Positions 8,481 through 17,916 of a stretch of DNA of 49,872 nucleotides are shown one piece after another; the stretch's first letter is position 1, and every line of letters begins with the position of its first letter. The DNA comes from an uncultured Spirochaetaceae bacterium (GTDB lineage: Bacteria; Spirochaetota; Spirochaetia; Sphaerochaetales; Sphaerochaetaceae): assembly GCA_944389295.1 (NCBI GenBank), contig CALXLV010000007.1:1-49872 (forward strand), in the 5' to 3' direction. The position numbers and the translations under genes were made by a program. The notes below the pieces were generated by a model that saw only the letters and a list, made by a program, of their open reading frames with translations, was not told the origin of the DNA and searched no databases.

Positions 8481-9653
8481 ATGAAAGAGTATATAAAGCG
8501 ATGTATTGATGTTGACAGGATTCTTGACCGGAAATCCGTATTTCTTATCGGTCCGAGAATGTGCGGGAAATCTATGTACGCAAAGAATGAGGTAAGAAAG
8601 CCCGTTCTCTACTGGAACCTGCTCTCAAACACGCTGTACTACCGCATTGTCCGTAATCCTGCATTGCTTGAAGAGACGCTCAAGGCAGAAGGCATTACAG
8701 AAGGACTTGTCGTCATCGATGAAATCCAGCGTGCGCCGCAGCTTTTGTACACAGTCCATCAGTTCATAGAAGATACGGATATCGTGTTCCTTATGACAGG
8801 ATCGAGCGTAAGGAAGCTGAAAGCCGGCGGCGTTAATCTCCTTGGAGGACGTGCTCTTGAGAAAAAGATGCATCCGCTCTGCTATCCGGAGATAAAAGAC
8901 AGGGGAGATTATACGCTTGAGAGAATATTCAGGACGGGACTCCTTCCTGAGATGTATCTTTATCCGGAGGAATCGCTTGATGCTTATGAAGGCTTATACA
9001 TTGAGACGGAAATACAGCTTGAGAATGAGGTTAATGACCTGCCGGGATTCATCAACTTTCTTGAGAAAGCTGCACTCTCCAATGGTCAGCAGATCAACTT
9101 CTCTGCATTCGCCTCCGACGTCGGGGTAAGCCGTCAGTCAATAAAGACATGGTATAAGATTCTCCTCGATACCTTGATGGTGATGGAGATCAAGCCATAC
9201 GGAAAGACAAAGAAAAGGAAGGAGACTTCATTTTCACGCTTTTATTTCTTCGACGTAGGCATTGCAAGAAGCATTGCTCATATGACGGTTCCTACAGAGA
9301 CCATGACTGAGTATGGAACGCTTTTCGAGACATATATTGCAATGGAGATTTCAGCATACATAGACTACTCAGGTCTGCACAATATAGAGCTGACTTATTA
9401 CCGGACCAGTGATGGAAAGAGGGAGGTTGATTTCATAATCGGGGATGAAGCTGCAATAGAAGTGAAGAGTGCTAAAACAGTTACGGATAAGCATCTTGCC
9501 AACCTGAGGGAACTCAAGGAAGAAGAAATTTTCTCAAGCTACATTGTGGTATCAAGGGAAGAAAGCCCCCGCATGCTTGATGATGGTATTCTCATTCTTC
9601 CCTGGAAGGATTTCCTTGAACGTCTGTGGAATGGGAAAATTATAAAGAAGTAA
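8481..9653 (+). CDS. AAA ATPase with DUF4143 (PD-(D/E)XK-like) C-terminus
   Basis: The 390-residue protein has an N-terminal AAA_14-type ATPase (Walker A GPRMCGKS, Walker B LVVIDEIQR, sensor LMTGSS) and a C-terminal DUF4143 domain whose VDFIIGDEAAIEVKS resembles a PD-(D/E)XK nuclease core. This family is common in multiple copies in anaerobes and spirochaetes; its role is not established. I place the start at 8481: the ATG at 8457 overlaps the -10 box and would precede the transcript start. The gene stands alone in AT-rich flanks. Confidence 0.75.
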   Translation: MKEYIKRCIDVDRILDRKSVFLIGPRMCGKSMYAKNEVRKPVLYWNLLSNTLYYRIVRNPALLEETLKAEGITEGLVVIDEIQRAPQLLYTVHQFIEDTDIVFLMTGSSVRKLKAGGVNLLGGRALEKKMHPLCYPEIKDRGDYTLERIFRTGLLPEMYLYPEESLDAYEGLYIETEIQLENEVNDLPGFINFLEKAALSNGQQINFSAFASDVGVSRQSIKTWYKILLDTLMVMEIKPYGKTKKRKETSFSRFYFFDVGIARSIAHMTVPTETMTEYGTLFETYIAMEISAYIDYSGLHNIELTYYRTSDGKREVDFIIGDEAAIEVKSAKTVTDKHLANLRELKEEEIFSSYIVVSREESPRMLDDGILILPWKDFLERLWNGKIIKK

Positions 9654-9687
9654 GTAATTCCTACGGCTTCAGGAAAAATAGAATACC

Positions 9688-9709
9688 AGACAGGTGTTTC
9701 TGTCTTATT
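9688..9709 (+). terminator. weak hairpin after the ATPase gene
   Basis: AGACAG at 9688-9693 pairs with CTGTCT at 9700-9705, followed by TATTC. The stem is short and the T run poor. Confidence 0.3.
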
Positions 9710-9841
9710 CATATGTCGTTTTTCTGAAAATATCTTTAAACAAAAGAGAAGCGGACTGCAGCCATAAATATAATCTTGCTGTTTATTGGGATAAATGAGA
9801 ATGATAATCTTCTTCTCTGAATACCTTAAAGCCTCCTTTCC

Positions 9842-9872
9842 TTGACTTTTGGGCTGTTTCAGAAGATATTAT
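9842..9872 (+). promoter_or_regulatory. eno promoter
   Basis: TTGACT at 9842-9847 and TATTAT at 9867-9872 are spaced by 19 bases. A leader of about 25 bases with TAGGAGA follows before the enolase ATG. Confidence 0.55.
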
Positions 9873-9894
9873 CTGTAGTTAATTTAACCAATAG

Positions 9895-11199
<1,305 letters not shown>

Positions 11200-11223
11200 G
11201 ATAAGCGCTTAACCCAAAAAACG

Positions 11224-11256
11224 ACGGGCTTGATGGCTTTCATCAGGCCCGTTTTT
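11224..11256 (+). terminator. intrinsic terminator of eno
   Basis: ACGGGC (11224-11229) and GATG pair with CATC and GCCCGT (11247-11252) around GCTTT, followed directly by a T run. Confidence 0.85.
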
Positions 11257-11493
11257 AGTTACTTCATGTTTTCTTCATATTCTTCATTATCTTTCACCTG
11301 ATCTACTTAAAGCCATGGTACAAGCCATTCATTTACCGCTTGAGTGAATCTGCTAATACCATATTTGTTCATGCGGAAATCATCGATATAACGAACACTC
11401 CTGCATAAAAGTGTATTAATTTCTGGCTTTTTAAGGAAAATAAGAAAAATATCATTTCTATTGTGTAACTAATGTGTCAAATATGAATTTAAC
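11257..11493. other. gap between eno terminator and the porin promoter
   Basis: The gap holds only an AT-rich stretch with one coding-like minus-strand fragment (listed separately). Confidence 0.5.
11307..11468 (-). pseudogene. protein-coding remnant, family unknown
   Basis: On the minus strand a frame runs 53 codons from just after a TAG to a TAA with protein-like content (for example RSVRYIDDFRMNKYGISRF and NEWLVPWL) but no start codon or ribosome-binding site at its beginning. It looks like the C-terminal end of a decayed gene. I do not recognise the family. Confidence 0.3.
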
Positions 11494-11523
11494 TTGACAG
11501 TTGAATGTAGTGGTTGCTACAAT
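11494..11523 (+). promoter_or_regulatory. strong promoter of the outer-membrane protein gene
   Basis: A consensus TTGACA (11494-11499), 18-base spacer and TACAAT (11518-11523). This is the best sigma-70-type match in the window. Confidence 0.75.
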
Positions 11524-11544
11524 TCACACAAGAATAACGGAAAA

Positions 11545-11578
11545 GGGGAATTTTCGGACTTCTTTGAAGTTCGTCCCC
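11545..11578 (+). promoter_or_regulatory. 5' UTR hairpin of the outer-membrane protein mRNA
   Basis: CGGACTTC (11555-11562) pairs with GAAGTTCG (11566-11573, one G-U) over a TTT loop, with GGGG (11545-11548) and CCCC (11575-11578) able to extend the stem. It ends ten bases before the GGAGG ribosome-binding site. A stem near the 5' end of an abundant porin mRNA may protect it from decay, as for ompA. Confidence 0.5.
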
Positions 11579-11597
11579 AAGGAAATTGGAGGAAGTA

Positions 11598-12812
11598 ATG
11601 AAAAAGGTACTTGTATCTCTGCTCGTACTCGCTCTTGCTATGACAAGCGTCTTCGCAGCAGTGAACTTCTCTGGAGATTTCGTCACAGGCTACACATTTG
11701 CTTATGACACAGATGCAGAAAAGTGGTCGAACTATATGTTCGGTCAGGATAATGTAAACACCAATTCTACAAAGCTCAACCTCGGTATCGCTGATGACAA
11801 TGGTATCTGGTCTATCGGACTTGAAGGCGAACTGATGGTTGACGGTTCTGCTCAGGATACACCGCAGAACAGAGTCATGGGAGACATCACTCTTGACCTT
11901 GCAAAGCTCATCATGGGCGACACAGACTGGACAGCTCAGCTCCAGATGCTTGCCAATGACCGTGTAACTGCTCTCAGAGCTTATTCCAACCAGTCTGGCC
12001 TCAGCTATGACCGCGTCAGGACAAACGAGCCGGGCCTCTGGGCTAATGCTATCGTAGGTTACGGTGATCTTCTTCAGATTCAGATTGGTGGAGCTCCGAA
12101 GCTTGTTGGTGGCGCTAATAAGCTTTCTGATGAGAGAGATGGAGACCTCATCATATCTGCTATGACAAAGCCGATCTCCGGTCTTGCCGTATCTGTTGAC
12201 TGGGCGCTTGTTGGTGACAAGAACTCCACAGTTGAGGATGCTGGCGTGTTCGGAGCTGCTGCTGAAGTCAACCTTGGCGAGATGCTTGGTCTCAGCTTTG
12301 ACCTCGGAGTAGGTGTTGCTGACAAGTACTACTATGGTGATGCTGCTACTGTTTATACTGATTTCATGATGGCTTCTCTTGTTCCTGGTTGGGATGGTCT
12401 TGATGATGCTGCAAAAGCTGGATATACAACAGTTGGAAAGCAGAACATACTTGCTGCTCAGATCTATGGTGGAATCGACCTTGTTTCCGCATATGTTGAG
12501 TATGTCAACTGGTATATGGACAATGCTGATAAGGCTGTCAGCGCACTCCACTTCGGTGTTGATCTCAATGTTGTTGAGAGCCTCATCCTCAACGTCTATG
12601 GTGGTATGTTTGATCTTTCTGAGGAAATTCTTCCTGAGATGGCTTACTACTTCGGCGGCAACATTGGATATGAGCTTTCCGGAATCACATTCCAGGTCAA
12701 TGTTCAGTATGCTGAGAATGGCTATGCTTCCTCTGTTGGCGGTGATGTTGCTCAGGGTGGTGTCAAGGCTGAAGGCTTCTCCATCTCCCCGATGCTCAAG
12801 CTCTCCTTCTAA
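11598..12812 (+). CDS. outer-membrane beta-barrel (porin-like) protein
   Basis: The 404-residue protein starts with a clear signal peptide (MKKVLVSLLVLALAMTSVFA, cleavage after about residue 20) followed by VNFSGDFVTGYTF, and contains many short alternating hydrophobic/glycine strands, ending in aromatic Phe (MLKLSF), the mark of Bam-assembled barrels. I choose the ATG at 11598 because GGAGG is six bases upstream; the in-frame TTG at 11586 lies in that leader. Strong promoter, UTR hairpin and terminator suggest high expression. The substrate cannot be told from sequence. Confidence 0.75.
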   Translation: MKKVLVSLLVLALAMTSVFAAVNFSGDFVTGYTFAYDTDAEKWSNYMFGQDNVNTNSTKLNLGIADDNGIWSIGLEGELMVDGSAQDTPQNRVMGDITLDLAKLIMGDTDWTAQLQMLANDRVTALRAYSNQSGLSYDRVRTNEPGLWANAIVGYGDLLQIQIGGAPKLVGGANKLSDERDGDLIISAMTKPISGLAVSVDWALVGDKNSTVEDAGVFGAAAEVNLGEMLGLSFDLGVGVADKYYYGDAATVYTDFMMASLVPGWDGLDDAAKAGYTTVGKQNILAAQIYGGIDLVSAYVEYVNWYMDNADKAVSALHFGVDLNVVESLILNVYGGMFDLSEEILPEMAYYFGGNIGYELSGITFQVNVQYAENGYASSVGGDVAQGGVKAEGFSISPMLKLSF

Positions 12813-12833
12813 TCAGAAGAAAGCTGAAAATGA

Positions 12834-12858
12834 CAGGCTCCTCCGGGAGCCTGTTTTT
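12834..12858 (+). terminator. intrinsic terminator of the outer-membrane protein gene
   Basis: CAGGCTCC (12834-12841) pairs with GGAGCCTG (12846-12853), followed by five T. Confidence 0.9.
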
Positions 12859-13006
12859 GTATGCTCATCTTTTTGTTTCAATTTGCCCGCTGCTGAAATG
12901 GATTTACTGTCAGCCTTAACCATTCCCGCTGCATACAGCGTATAAACCTGTGTGAGATTCAGAAACATTTATAACTACAATTATGTATTGACATGCGGGA
13001 TGCAGT

Positions 13007-13297
13007 ATGGTTGAATGGGATATGAGGAAGAATATCGCCAACGTAAGGAAGCATGGGATCAGCTTTGAGGAGGCGGTGGAGCTTTTTGATGATCCGTATA
13101 TGCTGGAATACTATGATTTCCTGCATTCAACAGCTGATGAAGATAGATATATTTCTATCGGATTAACAAAGTCTGTTGAGCTTCTCATGGTTGTCTGGAG
13201 TATCAGGAATGAAACCATTCGACTGATATCCGCACGGGAAGCTGGTTTGAAGGAGCGTAATGCATATTATGAAGAATATAGAAGAAAGAATAGCTGA
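13007..13297 (+). CDS. brnT: BrnT family toxin of a type II toxin-antitoxin pair
   Basis: BrnT toxins are RelE-fold ribonucleases that stop translation. The 96-residue protein has the family layout: N-terminal VEWDMRKNIANVRKHGISFEEA, central DRYISIGLT and C-terminal RLISAREAGLKERNAYYEEY. The ATG at 13007 keeps the conserved WD motif. TTGACA lies at 12988-12993. Its 3' end overlaps the antitoxin gene by 38 bases, the usual brnTA arrangement. It opens the AT-rich defence-like island. Confidence 0.88.
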   Translation: MVEWDMRKNIANVRKHGISFEEAVELFDDPYMLEYYDFLHSTADEDRYISIGLTKSVELLMVVWSIRNETIRLISAREAGLKERNAYYEEYRRKNS

Positions 13298-13544
13298 GAT
13301 TGAAAAGAATGCACGTCCTGACAGTGCGATTGATTTCTCTGATATTCCAGAACTGACGGATGAACAGCTCAAGCAGCTCAGGCCATCGCATCTGGTTGAC
13401 AGGAATATCTGGAAACCGCGGAAAATACCTACGACCATACGTCTTGATGCGGATTCTCTTGATTATCTCCACAAGAGCGGAGCGGGGTGGCAGACTCGTG
13501 TCAATGCTTATATCAGAGAGGGGATTGAATCCGGACGTTTGTGA
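13260..13544 (+). CDS. brnA: BrnA family antitoxin
   Basis: The 94-residue protein has the BrnA pattern: DSAIDFSDIPELTDEQ in the N-terminal half and a ribbon-helix-helix-like C-terminus (TTIRLDADSLDYLHKSGAGW followed by the YIREGI segment). It should neutralise BrnT and repress the operon. GAAGGAG precedes the ATG at 13260; a second ATG three codons later is possible. Confidence 0.85.
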   Translation: MHIMKNIEERIAEIEKNARPDSAIDFSDIPELTDEQLKQLRPSHLVDRNIWKPRKIPTTIRLDADSLDYLHKSGAGWQTRVNAYIREGIESGRL

Positions 13545-13579
13545 GAGGTTTCTGTAATCTTGCAGTTTAATATTAAGTG

Positions 13580-13609
13580 TTGACAATTATAAACTCTTGA
13601 CTATATGCT
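13580..13609 (+). promoter_or_regulatory. leaderless promoter of the DprA-like gene
   Basis: Consensus TTGACA (13580-13585), 18-base spacer, TATGCT (13604-13609), six bases, then ATG at 13616. No Shine-Dalgarno sequence fits between. Confidence 0.7.
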
Positions 13610-13615
13610 TTTGAT

Positions 13616-14821
13616 ATGCGAGAGATTCCAACTGCAGACGAACTTTTCTTTTCAAAGGAAGCTGCTGATTTTCTGGGCATTACTGTCCAGCGTCTTAACA
13701 AACTTGTTCAGACTGGAAAAATTGTTCCTTTGAAGAAAAATAGTTCCGGGACGGTATTTCACATCAGTGAGCTGCTGCGCAGGAAAGAAGAGATTGCGGT
13801 TTTCAGTGAAATTCATGAAGTGACAGGGGAGATAGTTTCCGGAATGTTTGAAATTGATTCACCTACAAAGCAGGAAGCTGTGAATTTTTCTGCAATTATG
13901 GCTGTCCTAAACATCAGTGAGAAAAAGCTGATACCCAGTTTTGAATCTTTTGCAAAGACTGTCGATGTGTCAGAGCCTCTGACAGAGCATTTGGATAAAT
14001 GGAGCAGTTTCTTTAATGTGTCAGAGTTGGAACTTTCTTCCATGTATAATGCCGCTGTCAGAGAATTTCACAGGCTTAAAAAGGATGATGAGATTATCAA
14101 AAAAGGCAGTCAGGATTATCCGGAGCTTCTTGCGGAGACAGAGGAGGCTCCCCGGTTCCTCTATATCCGCGGCAATAAATCATTGCTGTATGATAGTCGT
14201 ACGGTTGCTCTAGTTGGAAGCAGGGAAGCCTCAGAAGAGGCAAAAAGGAATACTGAACGTGTGGCTGTAGCCTTGGGGAAAAACGGCATTATAATTGTTT
14301 CCGGACTTGCAAAAGGAATAGATGTTACAGCTCACAAAACGGCTCTTGAGCATGGATACAGGACTATTGCTGTCATAGGTACAAACCTCAATCAATACTA
14401 TCCAAATGAAAATAAGCAGGTTCAGATAGAGATAGAAAAGAAAGGCTTGGTTATTTCGCAGTTTTCTCCTTTGCTTAAAACGGAGCGCTGGTTCTTTCCG
14501 TTGCGGAATGGCGTTATGAGCGGACTGTCAAGGGCTACTGTGGTTATGGCAGCTGGTGAGACATCCGGAGCGCTTGTTCAGGCCAGATGTGCTTTGAAGC
14601 AGGGCAGACTGGTTCTGATTCCGCAGAATGCTTTCAGTATTTCTTCTGTAACATGGCCGGCAAAGTTTGTTGCTAGGGGAGCATTCGCAGTGAAAAGCCC
14701 TCAGGAAATTATTGAGCGTTTGTCCAGAGTGAATCTTTATCATACCGAACCGGATCTTTTTGATGATTCTCTGAATGATCTTGTAGTAGCAGAAAAGGGA
14801 ATGTCATACAGTGCTGATTGA
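13616..14821 (+). CDS. DprA-like protein with N-terminal HTH, ShosA-like antitoxin candidate
   Basis: The 401-residue protein joins a MerR/excisionase-like helix-turn-helix (about residues 8-60, KEAADFLGITVQRLNKLVQ) to a DprA Rossmann domain (about 180-375: ALVGSREAS, VSGLAKGIDVTAH, AVIGTNLNQYYP). True DprA loads RecA on incoming DNA; here the added HTH and the partner suggest another job. It overlaps a phosphoribosyltransferase gene by 11 bases. From memory, the ShosTA anti-phage toxin-antitoxin system pairs a phosphoribosyltransferase toxin (ShosT) with a DprA-family antitoxin (ShosA); this pair matches that description. The exact subfamily needs a profile search. Confidence 0.7.
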   Translation: MREIPTADELFFSKEAADFLGITVQRLNKLVQTGKIVPLKKNSSGTVFHISELLRRKEEIAVFSEIHEVTGEIVSGMFEIDSPTKQEAVNFSAIMAVLNISEKKLIPSFESFAKTVDVSEPLTEHLDKWSSFFNVSELELSSMYNAAVREFHRLKKDDEIIKKGSQDYPELLAETEEAPRFLYIRGNKSLLYDSRTVALVGSREASEEAKRNTERVAVALGKNGIIIVSGLAKGIDVTAHKTALEHGYRTIAVIGTNLNQYYPNENKQVQIEIEKKGLVISQFSPLLKTERWFFPLRNGVMSGLSRATVVMAAGETSGALVQARCALKQGRLVLIPQNAFSISSVTWPAKFVARGAFAVKSPQEIIERLSRVNLYHTEPDLFDDSLNDLVVAEKGMSYSAD

Positions 14822-16037
14822 TTCCGGAAAAATCAGAGTTCTAGTGTTGTTTCTTGACTCATATTGTCTGTCGGATAAAGACTGGGCTGAATTGGAACGA
14901 ATCACCTCGTGTTATTTCTGTTGTTTTATTTCCAATTCAGGAAAGAAAATGCCTGCTGACATTCGGTCATATCCTATTGATTTCACATTGCCTAATTTGA
15001 GTTTCCACAAGAAATTAATGCTGGAGTATGGCGTAGGAACAGATTCTATTGCTTACATATCTGATAACCTTTCGTTTCTGCGTAATACAAAAGATTTTAT
15101 AGGAATGACAGTTCTTTTAAGAAGAGGTGAGCTCATCTATAGTGAAACAGGATTCTGTCCTGATATGATATGTGGCTCTCTTGCTGATTTTCTTTTCCGC
15201 CTTTTACGAAAGGATTGTTTTTATTACGGTGATGCTGCCATAAGAAAACTTGGCGAAGCAGAAGATAAAATACAGAGAAAGCCCATTACAACATCAATAG
15301 AAGTTTCCGGTAAATCAGTAAAAGTAATTGCTGCTGGAAGGTATTTCGGATCAAATCATTATCTTTCTGCTGTTGATCGGTATTCATATGTGATCGCACA
15401 TAATAAATATGAAGGTCGTAAGTTATATGGCCGTTTTGATGATGTTTTATCCCGTATATTTTCTAAACTTATAAAGGCATATTCTTCTTTTGTTAACTTA
15501 GATTTCTTTGGGCTATGCAATGTTCCGGATAAACCAAAGAATAATAAGTTTGAAAAAATTTCTCCCATAATCTGTGAATATCTAGGGATAATGAACCTTT
15601 CTAATAAACTTATCTGTATTCGTGATTATCCGGATAATAAAAACTTGTCAAACGAGGATCGTATTAAGAATGTCCTTGGTGCTTTCAGATACACCGGCGA
15701 TCTTTCTGGAAAAAGAGTTGCATTGATTGATGATATTATTACTACAGGTGCTACGGTGTCGGAATGCTGCAGAATCCTCTTTGATAAAGGTGCAGAGGAG
15801 GTTGTTGTCTTTGTCTTGGGAATTAATCAGTTTGCATGTAATTATTGGTCTGATATGTTCCATGAGTTCAAAGGAAAACATGATCTGAGATATAATTCAG
15901 ATAAGAGAATTCCATTTTTCAGCGGCAAGCCGAAACCTTCTTCATATGAAGAAGAAATAAATAAACTGATCTTGAAGCTCGACAAGGAAATAATTTCTTT
16001 TGATGATGATACAACAGATAGCTGTATTCCTTTTTGA
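14811..16037 (+). CDS. HAD-like/phosphoribosyltransferase protein, ShosT-like toxin candidate
   Basis: The 408-residue protein has an N-terminal region (about 1-130) resembling a HAD-type fold (VLVLFLDSYCLSD, YISDNLSFL) and a C-terminal ComF/PRTase-type domain with the PRPP-binding motif VALIDDIITTGAT at 303-315. Start is GTG with AAAGGGA ten bases upstream, overlapping the DprA-like gene. A PRTase that acts with a DprA-like partner matches the ShosT toxin as I recall it; proposed targets are nucleotide or PRPP metabolism. AT-rich composition unlike the core genes points to transfer. Alternative: a free-standing competence-like ComF relative. Confidence 0.68.
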   Translation: MLIDSGKIRVLVLFLDSYCLSDKDWAELERITSCYFCCFISNSGKKMPADIRSYPIDFTLPNLSFHKKLMLEYGVGTDSIAYISDNLSFLRNTKDFIGMTVLLRRGELIYSETGFCPDMICGSLADFLFRLLRKDCFYYGDAAIRKLGEAEDKIQRKPITTSIEVSGKSVKVIAAGRYFGSNHYLSAVDRYSYVIAHNKYEGRKLYGRFDDVLSRIFSKLIKAYSSFVNLDFFGLCNVPDKPKNNKFEKISPIICEYLGIMNLSNKLICIRDYPDNKNLSNEDRIKNVLGAFRYTGDLSGKRVALIDDIITTGATVSECCRILFDKGAEEVVVFVLGINQFACNYWSDMFHEFKGKHDLRYNSDKRIPFFSGKPKPSSYEEEINKLILKLDKEIISFDDDTTDSCIPF

Positions 16038-16093
16038 AATTTCTGCTTTATTGGCTGTTTTATCAGAAAGAAAGGCAAAGAAGGAGGAAATTG

Positions 16094-16282
16094 ATGGGTA
16101 CTATCGTGACTATGACGCTAGATGATGAGAAGAAAATGCCGCCTATTTCAGAGAAGAGGCTAAAGGAAATTGAGGCTTTTGAGGATAAGCCAGATGAAGG
16201 TTGCCCCGTACCTACAAAGGAGCAGCTCAGCAAGTTTAAGCCTTGGTATGAAGTCCATCCAAATGGAAGTTCTACCGCTTAA
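16094..16282 (+). CDS. orphan antitoxin-like small protein, probably C-terminally altered
   Basis: AAGGAGG six bases upstream of the ATG gives a clear start; the 62-residue product (PPISEKRLKEIEAFEDKP, then PTKEQLSKFKPWYEVHPN) resembles short acidic antitoxins that precede a HigB/BrnT-like toxin. The expected continuation after HPN is lost: adding one base after position 16262 would read HPNWKFYRL. No toxin partner follows; instead the nadE fragment begins within ten bases. It may be the intact end of a cut toxin-antitoxin locus. Family assignment is tentative. Confidence 0.45.
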   Translation: MGTIVTMTLDDEKKMPPISEKRLKEIEAFEDKPDEGCPVPTKEQLSKFKPWYEVHPNGSSTA

Positions 16283-16289
16283 TGTGAAA

Positions 16290-16659
16290 GGCTGTTGCCT
16301 GAGCTGAGGGTCGCTGATCCTTTTTACAATGCCGGAAAGATTGTTGATCTCACAGGAAAGCAGATGAGAGCGGTGTGAAGATACTTGTTTTCCCCGAGCT
16401 CTCAGTGACGGGATATACCTGCGGAGAACTCTTCTTTCATAAGAGACTGCAGCGAAGCGCAGAGGAAGCGCTTTCCCTGATAGTGAAAGACACTGCAGGT
16501 TCGGATGCTCTTATCTTCGTAGGATATCCCTATCCTCATGGCGGAAAACTTTACAATACCGCAGCTGCGATCAAAGGCGGAAAGATACTTGCACTCATTC
16601 CCAAAAAGAATATTCCCTCATATGGCGAATTCTATGAGACAAGATGGTTTTCTCCGGCC
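16290..16659 (+). repeat. duplicated 5' fragment of nadE (copy 1, pseudogene)
   Basis: This segment matches 17942-18316, the nitrilase-domain start of nadE, with about 15 differences over some 358 bases, by hand alignment. Copy 1 lacks the nadE promoter and start codon and has a one-base deletion (CTCACAGG against CTCATCAGG) that shifts the frame. It is therefore non-functional as NadE. It is joined at its 3' end directly to a DUF1016 gene. Confidence 0.9.
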
Positions 16660-17640
16660 ACAGAAATACTTGCAATAATCAGCAAAGCTCAGTCCAAAGC
16701 ACTTCTCTCCGTTAATCGGGAGATGATTGTCATGTACTGAGAGATTGGAAGGATTGTCAGTGAAAAGACAGCTTCCGACGGCTGGGGAAAGAGCACTGTT
16801 TCCTCTCTCTCAGCATTTCTTCAGTCTAAGATGCCTTGTGCAAGCGGTTTTTCAGAAAGAAATATATGGAGAATGAAGCAGTTCTATGAGACATACAAAG
16901 ATAACCCAAAACTGTCACCGCTGGTGACAGAAATTCCTTGGAGCAACAATCTCCTGATAATGACTGCCTGCAAAAGCGATGAGGCAAGAGAATTCTACAT
17001 CAGAGCCTGTATTGAGAACCATTATTCGAAAAGGGAGCTAGAGCGGCAGATTGAGAGTATGTTCTATGAGCGTACTGCAATCTCAGAGGCGAAATATGGA
17101 GCTTTGACAAGGAGAAACGAGGGGCTTTCAGCTCTCAGGGATGCCTACGTACTTGAATTTCTGGATCTTCCGAATCCATACAGAGAAAAGGATCTCAGGA
17201 AACAGATTGTATCTCATCTTAAGGACTTTATACTTGAGTTTGGAAAAGATTTTTCATTCATTGGTGAAGAGTATCGCATTCAAGTTGGCAATACTGATTT
17301 CTTCATAGATCTTCTTTTCTTCAATCGTGCACTTTCATGTCTTGTTGCAGTCGAACTAAAGATAGGCATGTTCCGCCCTGAGCACCTTGGACAGCTGAAC
17401 CTGTATCTTGAAGCATTGGACAGAGATATGAAGAAGCCAAACGAGAATCCAAGCGTAGGTCTTATTCTTTGCACAGGAAAGGATGATACCGTTGTCGAAT
17501 ACGCACTCTCAAGAAGCCTTTCTCCTGCGATGGTTGCAGACTACACCTTGCATCTTCCTGACAAGAAGAAACTCCAGGAGAAGATGCGGGAGATTGCAGA
17601 GCTTTCAGCAGAAGAACTGGAAGAGCATGAATCAAATTGA
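16660..17640 (+). pseudogene. DUF1016 (YhcG-type) PD-(D/E)XK nuclease, broken by a stop codon
   Basis: From 16660 the frame encodes a DUF1016 N-terminal domain (SKAQSKALLSVNREMIVMY), then TGA at 16738-16740 where the family has Trp (YWEIG), then continues in the same frame to 17640. A remaining open frame from ATG 16831 gives 269 residues with the nuclease core FFIDLLFFNRAL and LVAVELKIGMF plus PEHLGQLNLYLEALD. Full DUF1016 proteins are about 340-370 residues and often sit in restriction or defence loci. The natural start is also missing, replaced by the nadE fragment. The truncated C-terminal nuclease might still be made. Confidence 0.8.
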
Positions 17641-17655
17641 ATTCTGATGGATCAC

Positions 17656-17677
17656 TGCAAGAATCTCCTTGCATTTT
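17656..17677 (+). terminator. hairpin after the DUF1016 gene
   Basis: TGCAAG (17656-17661) pairs with CTTGCA (17668-17673) around AATCTC and is followed by TTTT. Confidence 0.5.
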
Positions 17678-17880
17678 GAGCGGTATATGGAGATAACTCA
17701 CAATCCTGATTCAGCATTTTCGGCTTAATATCCAGCAAGGAAGTCTTTGAATCAATCGTTAATAACTGGAGCATTGGCTTCCAGTCTCATCCTATAGGGA
17801 AATGTGTTAAGCTCCTCATTTCCTGCAATTTGTCCGGCCACCCGTGTTCATGAGTTTGTGAGCCATCTTCTCATGTGTCT

Positions 17881-17909
17881 TTGACTGCTTCCTGCGATAC
17901 CATTATCAT
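17881..17909 (+). promoter_or_regulatory. leaderless promoter of nadE
   Basis: TTGACT (17881-17886), 17-base spacer, TATCAT (17904-17909), seven bases, then the ATG at 17917. Confidence 0.55.
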
Positions 17910-17916
17910 TGCACCT

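Noticed and set aside
13616..14821. Competence dprA
   Set aside because: The extra N-terminal HTH, AT-rich island setting and overlap with a phosphoribosyltransferase gene point to a toxin-antitoxin or defence role rather than the housekeeping dprA.
16735..16745. TGA read as Trp or selenocysteine in the DUF1016 gene
   Set aside because: TGA is used as a normal stop throughout the window and no SECIS-like hairpin is evident after it.
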